The notes under the pieces: model-generated | Databases searched by the model: none | What the model was told of the DNA's origin: nothing | Seen by the model: the letters and a program-made list of their open reading frames with translations, nothing else | Program-made: the position numbers and the translations under genes | In this document: piece after piece, positions 8,882 through 18,713 of the stretch | How the letters are laid out: each line of letters starts with the position of its first letter | Position numbering within the stretch: position 1 is the first letter of the stretch | DNA from: an uncultured Alphaproteobacteria bacterium | GTDB lineage: Bacteria > Pseudomonadota > Alphaproteobacteria > Caulobacterales > Caulobacteraceae | Direction of reading: 5' to 3' | DNA length: 64,000 nt | Assembly: GCA_903822175.1 (NCBI GenBank) | Contig: CAIJOB010000004.1 | Location: 62,001-126,000 of the forward strand

Positions 8882-9004
8882 GGCCTTGCGAGGCCAGGCG
8901 CGACGCGGCGCCGGGGCGCAAGCCCTTCAGGCCGGAAACGGATCTTGGCAGGCTGCGGTTCCCGGCTTGCGGCTGCGGCGCAGAACGCAGGCCGTGCGGA
9001 ACGA

Positions 9005-9079
9005 TGGTGGACGTGCACAGGATCGAACTGTGGACCCCCTCGATGTCAACGAGGTGCTCTCCCGCTGAGCTACACGTCC
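9005..9079 (-). tRNA. tRNA-Val (anticodon GAC)
   Basis: The minus strand reads as a complete cloverleaf. The acceptor stem GGACGTG pairs with CACGTCC. There is a D-arm with AGCTCAGC...GAGAGC, an anticodon stem CCTCG/CGAGG with loop TTGACAT (anticodon GAC, valine), and a T-arm with GTTCGATCC. CCA is encoded at the 3' end (TGG at 9005-9007 on the plus strand). Total length with CCA is 75 nt. Confidence 0.97.
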
Positions 9080-9152
9080 TAACCGTCGTCTCGGGAAGGC
9101 GGGGATATACCGATGAGGCTCCCGCCGCGCAAGCGTGAGCCTGGGCCTCGTC

Positions 9153-9509
9153 TTAGGCGGCGATCATCCGCTCCACTTCGGAGACGATCTCGCGCAGGTG
9201 GATAGGCTTGGACAGCACCTTGGCGCCGGCCGGGGCCTGGCTGCCGGCGGCGAGCGCCACGGCGGCGAAGCCGGTGATGAACATGATCCGCAGGTCCGGA
9301 TGCAGGGCGGCGGCCTGGCGGGCCACTTCGATGCCATCCATGCCAGGCATGACGATATCGGTCAGCAGCAGATCCCAGTCCTGGTCCAGCACGGCCACGG
9401 CCTCTTCGCCGTCGGCGCAGGCGGTGACCTCATAGCCGGCCCGTTCCAGCGCGCGCGCCAGGAAGCCGCGGAGGCTGTCGTCGTCTTCGGCCAGGAGAAT
9501 TCGGGGCAT
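9153..9509 (-). CDS. cpdR: cell-cycle response regulator CpdR
   Basis: A 118-aa stand-alone receiver domain with no output domain. Acidic residues E-D-D-D lie near 8-11, the phospho-acceptor Asp in L-L-L-T-D-I-V-M-P near 51, the Thr of F-I-T-G-F near 79, and the Lys of L-S-K-P near 101. The N-terminus M-P-R-I-L-L-A-E-D-D-D-S-L-R and the F-I-T-G-F-A-A-V-A-L stretch match CpdR of Caulobacter. When unphosphorylated, CpdR sends ClpXP to the cell pole and primes degradation of CtrA and other substrates. ATG 9509 gives the usual short N-terminus; a GTG at 9515 is the alternative. It is divergent from the amidohydrolase gene and upstream of tRNA-Val. Confidence 0.92.
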   Translation of the reverse strand: MPRILLAEDDDSLRGFLARALERAGYEVTACADGEEAVAVLDQDWDLLLTDIVMPGMDGIEVARQAAALHPDLRIMFITGFAAVALAAGSQAPAGAKVLSKPIHLREIVSEVERMIAA

Positions 9510-9630
9510 GGGCACTCAGGAATGCGGGGACGGACGCGGGATCGGCAGGAAACACCCTAGTTAGCTTCGGATCGGTAAAGGCGCGATGAACCTTTGACCG
9601 AATGGGAGGCGCAGCGTTCTATGTCGGGTG

Positions 9631-10536
9631 ATGAACGCGTGGGAGCCCATCGCCGTCGAGGATACGCCCGCATGCGGCGCCTTTGGCCTGTGGCGCGCCG
9701 CCGCAGACGGCCAAGCTCCGCCGACCCCTCTGGTGTTCGCCTCGCCCCATTCCGGCCGCGACTACCCCGAAGACATGATGGCCGCCGCGGCCCTCGACGC
9801 TCAGACCATCCGCCGCTCCGAGGACGCCTTCGTCGACGACCTGATCTGTGAGGCCCCCAAGCTGGGCGCCACCGTGATCGCCGCCCGCTACGCGCGGGCC
9901 TACATCGACCTCAACCGCGAGGCCTTCGAACTCGACGCCGGCATGTTCGAGGACGAACTGCCGGAATTCGCCCGGTCGCGGACCGCTCGGGTGGCGGCCG
10001 GCCTCGGGGCCATCGCCCGCGTCGTCTCCGAAGGCCAGGAAATCTACGCGCGCAAGCTGATGTTCTCCGAGGCGCGCGGCCGGATCGACGGCGCGCACCG
10101 GCCCTACCACGCGGCCCTGGAGCGGCTGCTCGCCGAGACGCAGCGCGCGCATGGCGTCGCGATCCTGATCGACTGGCACTCCATGCCCGCCGCCGCGGCG
10201 CGGGCCGGCGGGCGCGACCGGCCCTGCGATTTCGTGCTGGGCGACCGCTTTGGCGCGGCCTGCGCCGGACTCCTGACCCAACGCGTGGAGCGCGAGCTGG
10301 AGGCCATGGGCTACCGGGTGGCGCGCAACAATCCCTACGCGGGCGGCTACACCACCGAGCACTATGGCCGCCCGGCCCGGCGCATCCACGCCCTGCAGAT
10401 CGAGATCAACCGCGGCCTCTATCTGGACGAGGCGGCGCTGACGCCCACCGCCGGCTTCGAGGCGCTGAAGGCGAACCTGGAGCGGTTGACCCGCACGCTG
10501 GCGGGCGCCGACTGGACTGGGCTAAAGGCGTCCTGA
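9631..10536 (+). CDS. N-formylglutamate amidohydrolase
   Basis: A 301-aa protein of the N-formylglutamate amidohydrolase (FGase) family, which hydrolyses N-formyl-L-glutamate to glutamate and formate at the end of one histidine-degradation route. Family signatures are V-F-A-S-P-H-S-G-R-D-Y-P near residue 32, the acidic R-R-S-E-D-A-F-V-D-D, a central I-D-W-H-S-M-P (metal-binding His), and Q-I-E-I-N-R-G-L-Y near the C-terminus. No other hut genes are adjacent, so a wider role on N-formylated amino acids is possible. The ATG at 9631 follows a GTG at 9628 in the same frame; a GGGAGG lies further upstream (9604-9609) and is too distant to decide between them. Confidence 0.88.
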   Translation: MNAWEPIAVEDTPACGAFGLWRAAADGQAPPTPLVFASPHSGRDYPEDMMAAAALDAQTIRRSEDAFVDDLICEAPKLGATVIAARYARAYIDLNREAFELDAGMFEDELPEFARSRTARVAAGLGAIARVVSEGQEIYARKLMFSEARGRIDGAHRPYHAALERLLAETQRAHGVAILIDWHSMPAAAARAGGRDRPCDFVLGDRFGAACAGLLTQRVERELEAMGYRVARNNPYAGGYTTEHYGRPARRIHALQIEINRGLYLDEAALTPTAGFEALKANLERLTRTLAGADWTGLKAS

Positions 10537-10573
10537 CGCCACACCCCACGACCCCGAACAGGACCGCCGGGAC

Positions 10574-12564
10574 TTGACCGAAACCCCACCGCAGACCGCT
10601 GGCGAGTGGCGGCGCGCCGGCGCCCTGCACTATCGCGCCGGCCGGTTGGGCGAGGCCGAGGCGGCGACGCGGGAGTCGGTGCGCCTGGAGCCCCGCGACA
10701 CCGCGACGCTCGCCAACCTGGGCGCCATTCTTCGCGCCCAACGCCGCACGGCTGAGGCGCTGGAGGTGCTGGACCAGGCCCTGGGCCTCGCGCCCGCTGA
10801 CGCCTCGGTGCTGCTGAACCGCGCAACGTCCTGAACGAGCTGCAGCGGTTCGACGCCGCCCTGGAGAGCGCCGACCGGGCGCTGGCGCTCACGCCCGGCA
10901 ACGGCTTCGCCCACACCGCGCGCGGCAATGCGCTGGCCGGCCTCGGCCGCCGCCGCGAGGCCATCGAGAGCTTCCGCGCCTGCCTTGAGCTAACGCCGGA
11001 GAACGCCACCGCCCGCTTCAACCTGGCCACCGCGCTCGCCGCCGACGGCGACGCCGAGGCTGCGCTGGCGGTCTATGACGCCGCGATCGCCTCTGGCGCG
11101 GTGACGGCCAGCGCCCATGCCGAGCGGGGCCATCTGCTGGCCCGGCTGAGCCGCTGGAGCGAGGCCGCCGCGGCCTATGACGCCGCCCACGCCCTGGACC
11201 CCAGCCTCCGCTATCTGGCCGGACAGCGGCTGCATGCGCGGATGCGGATCTGCGAATGGCGGGATTTCGACGGCCTGGTCAGCGAACTGGGCGCGCGGAT
11301 CGACGCTGGCGAGCTGGCCGCCATTCCGTTTCCCACCGTGGCCATGCCGCTCTCGCCCAGCCAGCAGCTGCGCTGCGCCACCGCCTATTGCGCCGCAACC
11401 CTTCCGGTCCTGCCCAGGCCCGCCGGACCGCCGCCCGCCAAGCGCATCCGCATCGGCTACTTCTCCGCCGACTTTCACGAGCACGCGACCGCCCACCTGC
11501 TGGTCGAGGCGCTGGAGCTGCACGACCGCACCGCCTTCGAGGTCAGCGCTTTTTCGTTCGGCCGGGCGGATGAGAGTCCGGTGCGCCGCCGCTTGCGAGA
11601 GGCCTGCGAGCATTTCGACGACGTGGCCGGCCTGGAGCCGGCGGCCATCGCCGATCTCGCGGTCCGGCGCGGGCTCGACATCGCCGTGGACCTGAAGGGC
11701 TTCACCGCCGAGTCGCGGCCCAGGATCTTCGTCGCCGGGGCCGCGCCGATCCAGGTGAGCTTCCTAGGCTATCCGATGACCACCGGCGCGCCGTTCATCG
11801 ACTATCTGATCGCCGACGCCACCCTGATCGGGCCCGGCGAGGTGGACGCCTACTCCGAGAAGATCGCCTGGCTGCCGGGCTGCTACCAGCCCAACGACCG
11901 CCAGCGCCCGGTGGACGCGCGGACCACCAAGCGGGCCGACCACGGCCTGCCCGAGCAGGCCTTCGTCTTCGCAAGCTTCAACGGCTCCTACAAGATCACG
12001 CCGCAGGTGTTCGCCGTCTGGATGGACCTGCTGCAGGCGGTCCCGGACGCGGTGCTCTGGCTGCTGCAGGACGAGGCCGCCGACAACCTGGCGCGCGCCG
12101 CGGCGCAGGCGGGCGTCGATCCGGCCCGCCTGGTCTTCGCCCCGATGCTGCCCGCGCCCCGGCACCGGGCCCGGATCGGCCACGCCGATCTCTTCGTCGA
12201 TAGCCTGCCCTGCTCCGCCCACACCACCGCGAGCGACGCGTTGTGGGCCGGCCTGCCGCTGATCACCTGCCGGGGCGAGACCTTCGCCGGCCGGGTGGCG
12301 GCCAGCCTGCTCGCCGCCGCCGGCCTGCCGGACCTGATCGTGGAAAACCTGGAAGACTACCGCGCCCTGGCGCTCGCCCTGGCGCGAAATCCCCAGCGGT
12401 TGGCGCAGGTGCGGGCACGGGTGGCGCAAGTGCGCACCACGCCGCTCTTCGACACCCCCGCCTATGTGCGGAACCTGGAGGACCTCTACCGGCGGATGCA
12501 TGCGCGGCGCCTCAAAGGCCTGCCGCCGGACCACCTCCCGCCGCAGCCTGATCCTGAGGGGTAG
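10574..12564 (+). pseudogene. TPR / O-GlcNAc-transferase-like glycosyltransferase with a -1 frameshift
   Basis: Read as one gene, this encodes about 663 residues. Tetratricopeptide repeats fill the first 230 or so, and a GT41 (O-GlcNAc transferase/SPINDLY) catalytic region follows, with I-G-Y-F-S-A-D-F-H-E-H near 290 and V-S-F-L-G-Y-P-M-T-T-G. The UDP-sugar site D-S-L-P-C-S-A-H-T-T-A-S-D-A-L-W-A-G-L-P comes later. The frame from TTG 10574 stops at 10832-10834 just after L-L-N-R. One base appears to be missing near 10822-10824: CGCGCAACGTC where CGCGGCAACGTC would give R-G-N-V. Beyond that point the +1 frame is open without a stop from 10825 to 12564 and continues the repeat pattern. It is therefore either a recent lesion or a sequencing error. 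The acceptor protein is unknown. Confidence 0.85.
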
Positions 12565-12632
12565 AGCCGATACCGGTATAGGCTCCCGCCTTGTGCCGTT
12601 CGCCGCCACGGCTATCTCTCTCCCAAGCAAAC

Positions 12633-12648
12633 AAGGAGCCGCGTGATG
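12633..12648 (+). promoter_or_regulatory. strong ribosome binding site of the SDR gene
   Basis: AAGGAG at 12633-12638 is 7 nt before the ATG at 12646, so this ATG is chosen over the in-frame GTG at 12643. Confidence 0.7.
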
Positions 12649-13359
12649 GCGAAGTTGGACGGTGCGAAGGTGTTGGTGATCGGCGGTGCGTCGGGCGTCG
12701 GCTTCGCGGTGGCCGAGGCGGCGATGGCGGCCGGCGCCGAGGTGGTCGTCGGCTCCAGCCAGGCGGCGCGGATCGAGGCGGCGGCAAAGAAGCTTGGTCA
12801 GGGGACCAGGGGCCTCACCGTCGACGTGAAGGACGAGGCCTCGGTCGCCGCCTTCTTCGAGGCGGCCGGCCCCTTCGACCATCTGGTGTTCACCGCCGGC
12901 GACTGGGGTCACTTCTTCGGCCCGACCCGCGATCTCGACGTCGAGGCCAGCAAGGCCCGCATCGAAGTCCGCTTCTGGGGCGCGGCGCGCGCCGCCAAAC
13001 ACGCCACCCGCCAGATCGCCAAGGAAGGCTCGATCACGCTCACCGGCGGCATGCTGGGCCACCGGCCGATGCCGGGCATGCCCCTCGTCGCGGCCTCGGC
13101 GCACTCGACGGAGGGTCTGGCCATGGGCCTGGCGCGCGATCTGGCGCCCATCCGGGTCAACGCCGTCTGCCTGGGTCTGATCACCAGCGAGCAGGTTCAG
13201 GGCATGGGCGAGGCGACGATCAAGGGCTTCACCGCCAACCTGCCGCTGCCGCGCGCCGGAACCGTCGAGGAAGCGGCCGAGGCCTACCTCTATCTGATGC
13301 AATGCACCTACGTGACCGGCCAGATCGTCCGCGTCGACGGCGGCGGCAGCCTGATCTGA
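12646..13359 (+). CDS. SDR family NAD(P)-dependent oxidoreductase
   Basis: A 237-aa short-chain dehydrogenase/reductase. The nucleotide-binding motif near the N-terminus is V-I-G-G-A-S-G-V-G-F-A (about 10-20). The usual N-A-G is replaced by F-T-A-G-D-W near 85. The catalytic Tyr-x-x-x-Lys is not evident: the expected place after S-I-T-L-T-G-G-M carries A-A-S-A-H-S-T-E-G-L, with His where Tyr normally stands and no Lys. The C-terminal I-R-V-N-A-V-C-L-G and V-T-G-Q-I-V-R-V-D-G-G-G-S signatures are intact. So the fold is clear, but this may be a divergent or atypical member. A perfect AAGGAG precedes it. Confidence 0.85.
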   Translation: MAKLDGAKVLVIGGASGVGFAVAEAAMAAGAEVVVGSSQAARIEAAAKKLGQGTRGLTVDVKDEASVAAFFEAAGPFDHLVFTAGDWGHFFGPTRDLDVEASKARIEVRFWGAARAAKHATRQIAKEGSITLTGGMLGHRPMPGMPLVAASAHSTEGLAMGLARDLAPIRVNAVCLGLITSEQVQGMGEATIKGFTANLPLPRAGTVEEAAEAYLYLMQCTYVTGQIVRVDGGGSLI

Positions 13360-13384
13360 GGCTGACCCTCCCAGCCTCAAGGCC

Positions 13385-13412
13385 AAAAAAAAGCGGCGCC
13401 CGAAGGCGCCGC
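13385..13412 (-). terminator. rho-independent terminator of the sRNA
   Basis: Perfect 8-bp stem GCGGCGCC/GGCGCCGC (13393-13400 and 13405-13412) with a tetraloop that reads UUCG on the minus strand, followed by eight consecutive T (13392-13385, minus strand). It is the strongest terminator in the window. It points away from the SDR gene, so it ends a minus-strand transcript. Confidence 0.9.
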
Positions 13413-13465
13413 AGTTCATAGGGAGGAAACGCCCAGGAAGGGCAGAGGCGACAGAGCCGCCTCAC
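13385..13465 (-). ncRNA. small regulatory RNA of the alpha-r8 / MmgR (Rfam suhB) type
   Basis: On the minus strand an RNA of about 80 nt can be drawn from around 13465. Stem 1 is GAGGCG/CGCCTC (13463-13458 with 13450-13445). Stem 2 is GCCC/GGGC (13443-13440 with 13434-13431). An unpaired UUUCCUCCCU (13429-13420) follows, then a rho-independent terminator. The 10-nt UUUCCUCCCU element between a 5' hairpin and the terminator is, as I recall, the hallmark of the alpha-proteobacterial alpha-r8 family (MmgR of Sinorhizobium, which limits polyhydroxybutyrate storage). Its CCUCC can pair with Shine-Dalgarno sequences. The exact 5' end and the family assignment are inferred. Confidence 0.75.
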
Positions 13466-13471
13466 AAATCC

Positions 13472-13500
13472 AATGTACGGTGCGATGCACAACGACGCAA
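13472..13500 (-). promoter_or_regulatory. candidate promoter of the sRNA
   Basis: On the minus strand TTGCGT (13500-13495) and TACATT (13477-13472) are separated by exactly 17 nt. This fits a housekeeping-sigma promoter whose start would fall near 13465, giving an RNA of about 80 nt. The elements are only partial matches to consensus. Confidence 0.45.
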
Positions 13501-13742
13501 GCGGTTGCGACAAAAAACCTGCAATTTCATGACTGTGACACAGGAAACCCTAGGCTTTTCCGGGCCTTGCGCCGAGCGATATGATCGCCATTTAGGTTGC
13601 GTCGCACAATAACTGGGCCATAAGAGGCCTGCCGTAGGGTCACAGGCGCCAACTCGAAGCTGGCGGTTCTGGCGTCTCTCCCCTACAAGCGCGCCTTCCT
13701 CGCTCCCTAGAAGCGCCCCCGAGACCCCCTTTTAAGAATCCC

Positions 13743-15575
<1,833 letters not shown>

Positions 15576-15578
15576 ATT

Positions 15579-15687
15579 GCTCCCCTTAGGGGGAGCTGTC
15601 AGCGAAGCTGACTGAGGGGGTCCTCCTAGGTTTGAGCGGAAGCCCCCTCCGGCGCTGCGCGCCACCTCCCCCTAAGGGGAGGAACTC
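15579..15687. repeat. fold-back repeat element (two inverted CTCCCCTTAGGGGGAG units)
   Basis: Two related units of about 45 nt face each other. The left contains CTCCCCTTAGGGGGAG then a GTCAGCGAAGCTGAC hairpin and GAGGGGG. The right is a diverged inverted copy with CCCCCTC, GGCGCTGCGCGCC and CTCCCCCTAAGGGGAG. It fills the gap between typA and the convergent CHRD gene and probably works as a bidirectional terminator. Related elements are at 30062-30244 and, more loosely, 41141-41246. Confidence 0.7.
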
Positions 15688-16214
15688 TAGGCGGGGCCCA
15701 CATCCCCGCTGATTTCGCCGTCATTCTTAGCGTTGGTGTGGATGTTGACGACGATCCGGCCATTTGCGAGCGCGGCCACGAACTCGTCGAAGCTCGCCTT
15801 GGAGTTCACCAGCTTCGCGCCCTCCGCGTAGGGCTCGGCCTTCATCTCGACCTTGAAGCCCTTGGGCGTCGCCACATAGTTCGGCCCATAGGGCAGCGGG
15901 AACATCAGGGCCGAATCCGCGCCGCCGCCGTGATCCTTCGAGCCATAGACGTGCAGATGGATCGCCCCCATCGGCGAGTGCAGCAGGTTGGTCCAGAGGT
16001 CCTCGATCTTCAGGCCCTCGACGTTCAGCGCCACGTCGACCGTCTGCGCCTCGGTGTTTACCCGGATCCGCGCTTCGCCCGTGGCCTTCGAGCCGGTCGC
16101 GGTCGAGGCCGTGGCCCCGCTGAGGTTCGCCTTGAACGCCAGCTCCTTGGCCGCCGCAGACCCGCCCGCCAACGCCGCCGCAACGGCGATCGCCATCCCC
16201 AAATGCCTGAGCAT
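15687..16214 (-). CDS. secreted CHRD domain protein
   Basis: A 175-aa exported protein with a signal peptide cut near residue 22 (A-G-G-S-A-A-A-K). The mature part is a CHRD domain, the beta-rich module first noted in chordin: F-K-A-N-L-S-G-A near 27, G-E-A-R-I-R-V-N, then I-H-L-H-V-Y-G (about 105) and the closing I-V-V-N-I-H-T-N-A-K-N-D-G-E-I-S-G, which is the best-known bacterial signature. Molecular role unknown; such proteins lie in the periplasm or outside the cell. A GGGGAAAG precedes the ATG. It ends inside the edge of the fold-back repeat shared with typA. Confidence 0.85.
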   Translation of the reverse strand: MLRHLGMAIAVAAALAGGSAAAKELAFKANLSGATASTATGSKATGEARIRVNTEAQTVDVALNVEGLKIEDLWTNLLHSPMGAIHLHVYGSKDHGGGADSALMFPLPYGPNYVATPKGFKVEMKAEPYAEGAKLVNSKASFDEFVAALANGRIVVNIHTNAKNDGEISGDVGPA

Positions 16215-16330
16215 CCAGCTTTCCCCTTACGTCAACTGCATCAGCTTTGCCGTCGCCCGTCAGGTTTTCCAAGCTGTAACTGGACGGGACGGCTCAGGAG
16301 TGAGACCGGTGGACGCCACGGAGTATTCCC

Positions 16331-17008
16331 ATGACCCTGCCGGCCGTCGTTCTTCCCGCAAAGCCACCGCGCCACTATCCGACCCCCGCCGCCAAGTGCG
16401 CCGATCTGGTCGTGCATATGATCGGCCTGACGCTCGCCCTGGTGGGCGGGATCGTGCTCCTGGCCTTCGCGGTGCGCGCCGGCTCGATCAGCGCGGTGGT
16501 CGGCGTGTCGATCTACGGGGCTGGGCTGCTGTGCATGCTAGCCTTTTCCACCGCCTATAATTTCGCCAAGGCGCGCTATCGCCCGAAGCTGCGCAACCTG
16601 GACCACGCGGGCATCTTCCTGATGATCGCCGGCTCCTACACCCCCTTCACCATCCATAACCTGTCCGGCGGCTGGGCCTGGGGCATGACCATCGCGGTCT
16701 GGTCGATCGCGGGGCTGGGCGTGGCGATGAAGCTGACCATGCCGAAGATGGACCGGCGCCTGTCGCTGGCGCTCTACCTGGCGCTGGGCTGGCTGGTGGT
16801 GGTGGCGCTCAAGCCGATGATCGACCACGTCTATTGGGTCGCCCTGCTGCTGCTGCTGGCCGGCGGCGTGCTCTATTCCACCGGCGTGATCTTCTACGTG
16901 AACAAGCGCCTGAAGTTCTCGCGCGCCATCTGGCACGGCCATGTGGTCGCCGCCGCCGCGGCCCACTGGACCGCCGTCCTGCTGGGCGTGGTGCTGGCGA
17001 CCCGCTAG
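16331..17008 (+). CDS. hemolysin III family (PAQR-like) membrane protein
   Basis: A 225-aa protein with seven hydrophobic segments, the layout of the hemolysin III/YqfA/PAQR family. Family features include an H-M-I-G-L-T-L start of helix 1 (residues 34-40), S-T-A-Y-N after helix 2, L-D-H-A-G-I-F-L-M-I-A-G-S-Y-T-P (about 95-110, the most conserved stretch), and H-G-H-V-V-A-A-A-A-A-H near the end. The conserved His and Asp residues form a putative metal site facing the cytoplasm. Physiological role in bacteria is unclear despite the name. GGAG lies 7 nt before the ATG. Its stop codon abuts the stop of the convergent acetyltransferase gene. Confidence 0.9.
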   Translation: MTLPAVVLPAKPPRHYPTPAAKCADLVVHMIGLTLALVGGIVLLAFAVRAGSISAVVGVSIYGAGLLCMLAFSTAYNFAKARYRPKLRNLDHAGIFLMIAGSYTPFTIHNLSGGWAWGMTIAVWSIAGLGVAMKLTMPKMDRRLSLALYLALGWLVVVALKPMIDHVYWVALLLLLAGGVLYSTGVIFYVNKRLKFSRAIWHGHVVAAAAAHWTAVLLGVVLATR

Positions 17009-17464
17009 CTAGTACCGCCGCTCCATCCAGGTATCGCCGCGCGCATAGTCGTTGTGGCTCGGCGGATCGGTTTCGACGAAGCCCATGGTCCGATAGAGGC
17101 CAAGCGCCGGCCCCAGGCTGGAATTGGTCTCCAGATAGAGCCTGGGCGCGCCGGCTTCCGCGCCCGCGTCGATGCAGCGCTGCATCAGGAGTTTGCCGAG
17201 GCCCGAGCCGCGCAGGGTCTCCAGCACGGTCATCTTGGCGACCTCATAGCCCCCGTCCTCCATGCGGATCAGCGCCACGCAGCCGACCGGCTCCGCGTCC
17301 TTGAAGGCCATGAAGATGCGCCCGCCGGCGTCGACGATTTTGCCCTTGGGATCGTCCAGCACCTCGCGGTCCTTGGCCTCGATGGCGAAGTATTTGGTGA
17401 TCCAGGCCTCATTCAGCACCTTGAAGGCCTGCGCGTGCTCGGCCGCGAACTCGACGATCTCCAT
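17009..17464 (-). CDS. GNAT family N-acetyltransferase
   Basis: A 151-aa single-domain acetyltransferase. Motif A, which binds acetyl-CoA, is V-A-K-M-T-V-L-E-T-L-R-G-S-G-L-G-K (about residues 80-96), followed by L-Y-L-E-T-N and L-Y-R-T-M-G-F (motif B). The N-terminal part I-V-E-F and F-K-V-L-N-E-A-W-I resembles MarR-associated GNAT proteins. The substrate is unknown. The start is placed at ATG 17464 with GGAAAG upstream; a longer frame extends to 17686 but lacks support and crosses the promoter of the next gene. It is divergent from the aminotransferase gene. Confidence 0.85.
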   Translation of the reverse strand: MEIVEFAAEHAQAFKVLNEAWITKYFAIEAKDREVLDDPKGKIVDAGGRIFMAFKDAEPVGCVALIRMEDGGYEVAKMTVLETLRGSGLGKLLMQRCIDAGAEAGAPRLYLETNSSLGPALGLYRTMGFVETDPPSHNDYARGDTWMERRY

Positions 17465-17525
17465 GGACTTTCCACCCCCTCGCCGGTCATGAAGGCAAAG
17501 CTTCGCCCGCCCGCAATCAGTCGAC

Positions 17526-17538
17526 TTAGATGATCTAA
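17526..17538. promoter_or_regulatory. palindrome TTAGAT-G-ATCTAA at the aminotransferase start
   Basis: A perfect 6-1-6 palindrome whose last base is the A of the ATG start codon (17538). Its position would let a bound dimeric repressor block translation start or transcription. It could also be chance; the sequence lies in an A/T-richer patch between divergent genes. Confidence 0.35.
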
Positions 17539-18713
17539 TGCCCAACCCGATCTTCTCAAGCCTGCCGATGACCGTCTTCGAAGAGATGTCGGGTCTCGCC
17601 CGCACGCTTGGCGCCATAAACCTAGGCCAAGGCTTCCCCGACGACCCGGGGCCGGAAGCCGTCCGCGCCAAGGCCGCCGACGCCATCCTGAACGGCTACA
17701 ACCAGTATCCGCCGATGGCCGGCCTGCCGGAACTTCGCGCCGCCGTGGCCGGCCACTACGCGCGGACGCAGGGGCTGGACCTCGATCCGACGACCGAGAT
17801 CACCATCACGTCTGGCGCCACCGAGGCCCTGGCCGCGGCGTTCCTCGGCCTGATCCAGCCGGGCGACGAGGTGATCGTTTTCCAACCGCTCTACGACAGC
17901 TACCTGCCGGTGATCCGCCTGGCCGGCGGCGTCCCCAAGCTGATCAGCCTGCAGCCGCCGCGCTGGCGCTTCGACCGGGCGATGCTCGAGGCCGCCTTCA
18001 GCGACAAGACCCGGTTCGTGGTCCTGAACAATCCCAACAACCCCGCCGGCACGGTCCTGCCCGACGAGGATCTGGCGCTGCTGGCCGAGCTCTGCGTGAA
18101 GCACGACGTCATCGCCATCTGCGACGAGGTCTGGGAGCAGGTGGTGTTCGGCAATGCCAAGCATCGGCCGCTGATCGCCTTTCCGGGCATGCGCGAGCGC
18201 TGCGTGAAGATCGGCTCGGCGGGCAAGATGTTCGGCCTCACCGGCTGGAAGGTCGGCTTCCTCTGCGCCGCGCCGGCGCTCTCCTACAGCCTGGCGCGCG
18301 CCCACCAGTTCCTGACCTTCACCACCGCGCCCAACCTGCAGGCCGCCGTGGCCTGGGGCCTGGACAATTCCGACGACTGGTTCCGGACCATGCCGCGCGA
18401 TCTCGAAGCCTCCCGCGACCGGTTGAGCGAGGGCCTCAAGCGCGAAGGCTTCGCCGTCCTGCCGGCCCAGGGGACCTATTTCGTCAACATCGACCTGACC
18501 GCCTCGGGCGTCGCCGAGCCCGACCGCGACTTCTGCCTGCGCGCCGTGCATGAGGCGGGCGTCGCGGCGATCCCCGTCTCGGCGCTCTATGAGGTCGACG
18601 TGGTGCGGAACATCGTGCGCCTGTGCTTCTCCAAGCGCGACGCGACGCTGGACGCCGGCATCGAGCGCCTGGCCAAGGCCCGCGAGCTCAGCGTGGCGTC
18701 GCCAGCCAGATGA
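17538..18713 (+). CDS. PLP-dependent aminotransferase, class I/II
   Basis: A 391-aa fold-type I aminotransferase. The conserved N-P-N-N-P-A-G is near residue 164, I-C-D-E-V-W-E near 195, and the PLP-binding lysine in G-S-A-G-K-M-F-G-L-T-G-W-K-V-G near 235. The early N-L-G-Q-G-F-P and the N-Q-Y-P-P-M-A-G place it with methionine/kynurenine aminotransferases (YbdL-like). The substrate cannot be settled from sequence. No Shine-Dalgarno is seen. The last 26 nt overlap the convergent methyltransferase gene tail-to-tail. Confidence 0.92.
   Translation: MPNPIFSSLPMTVFEEMSGLARTLGAINLGQGFPDDPGPEAVRAKAADAILNGYNQYPPMAGLPELRAAVAGHYARTQGLDLDPTTEITITSGATEALAAAFLGLIQPGDEVIVFQPLYDSYLPVIRLAGGVPKLISLQPPRWRFDRAMLEAAFSDKTRFVVLNNPNNPAGTVLPDEDLALLAELCVKHDVIAICDEVWEQVVFGNAKHRPLIAFPGMRERCVKIGSAGKMFGLTGWKVGFLCAAPALSYSLARAHQFLTFTTAPNLQAAVAWGLDNSDDWFRTMPRDLEASRDRLSEGLKREGFAVLPAQGTYFVNIDLTASGVAEPDRDFCLRAVHEAGVAAIPVSALYEVDVVRNIVRLCFSKRDATLDAGIERLAKARELSVASPAR

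Noticed and set aside
10574..12564. Naming the TPR glycosyltransferase as the flagellin transferase FlmG
   Set aside because: The catalytic motifs are those of GT41 (O-GlcNAc transferase/SPINDLY), and no flagellin or sugar-nonulosonate genes are nearby. The link would be guesswork.
11764..13419. 551-codon open frame on the minus strand
   Set aside because: It runs antisense to the glycosyltransferase gene and the SDR gene and would include the sRNA terminator in its first codons. It is a shadow of the plus-strand codon bias.
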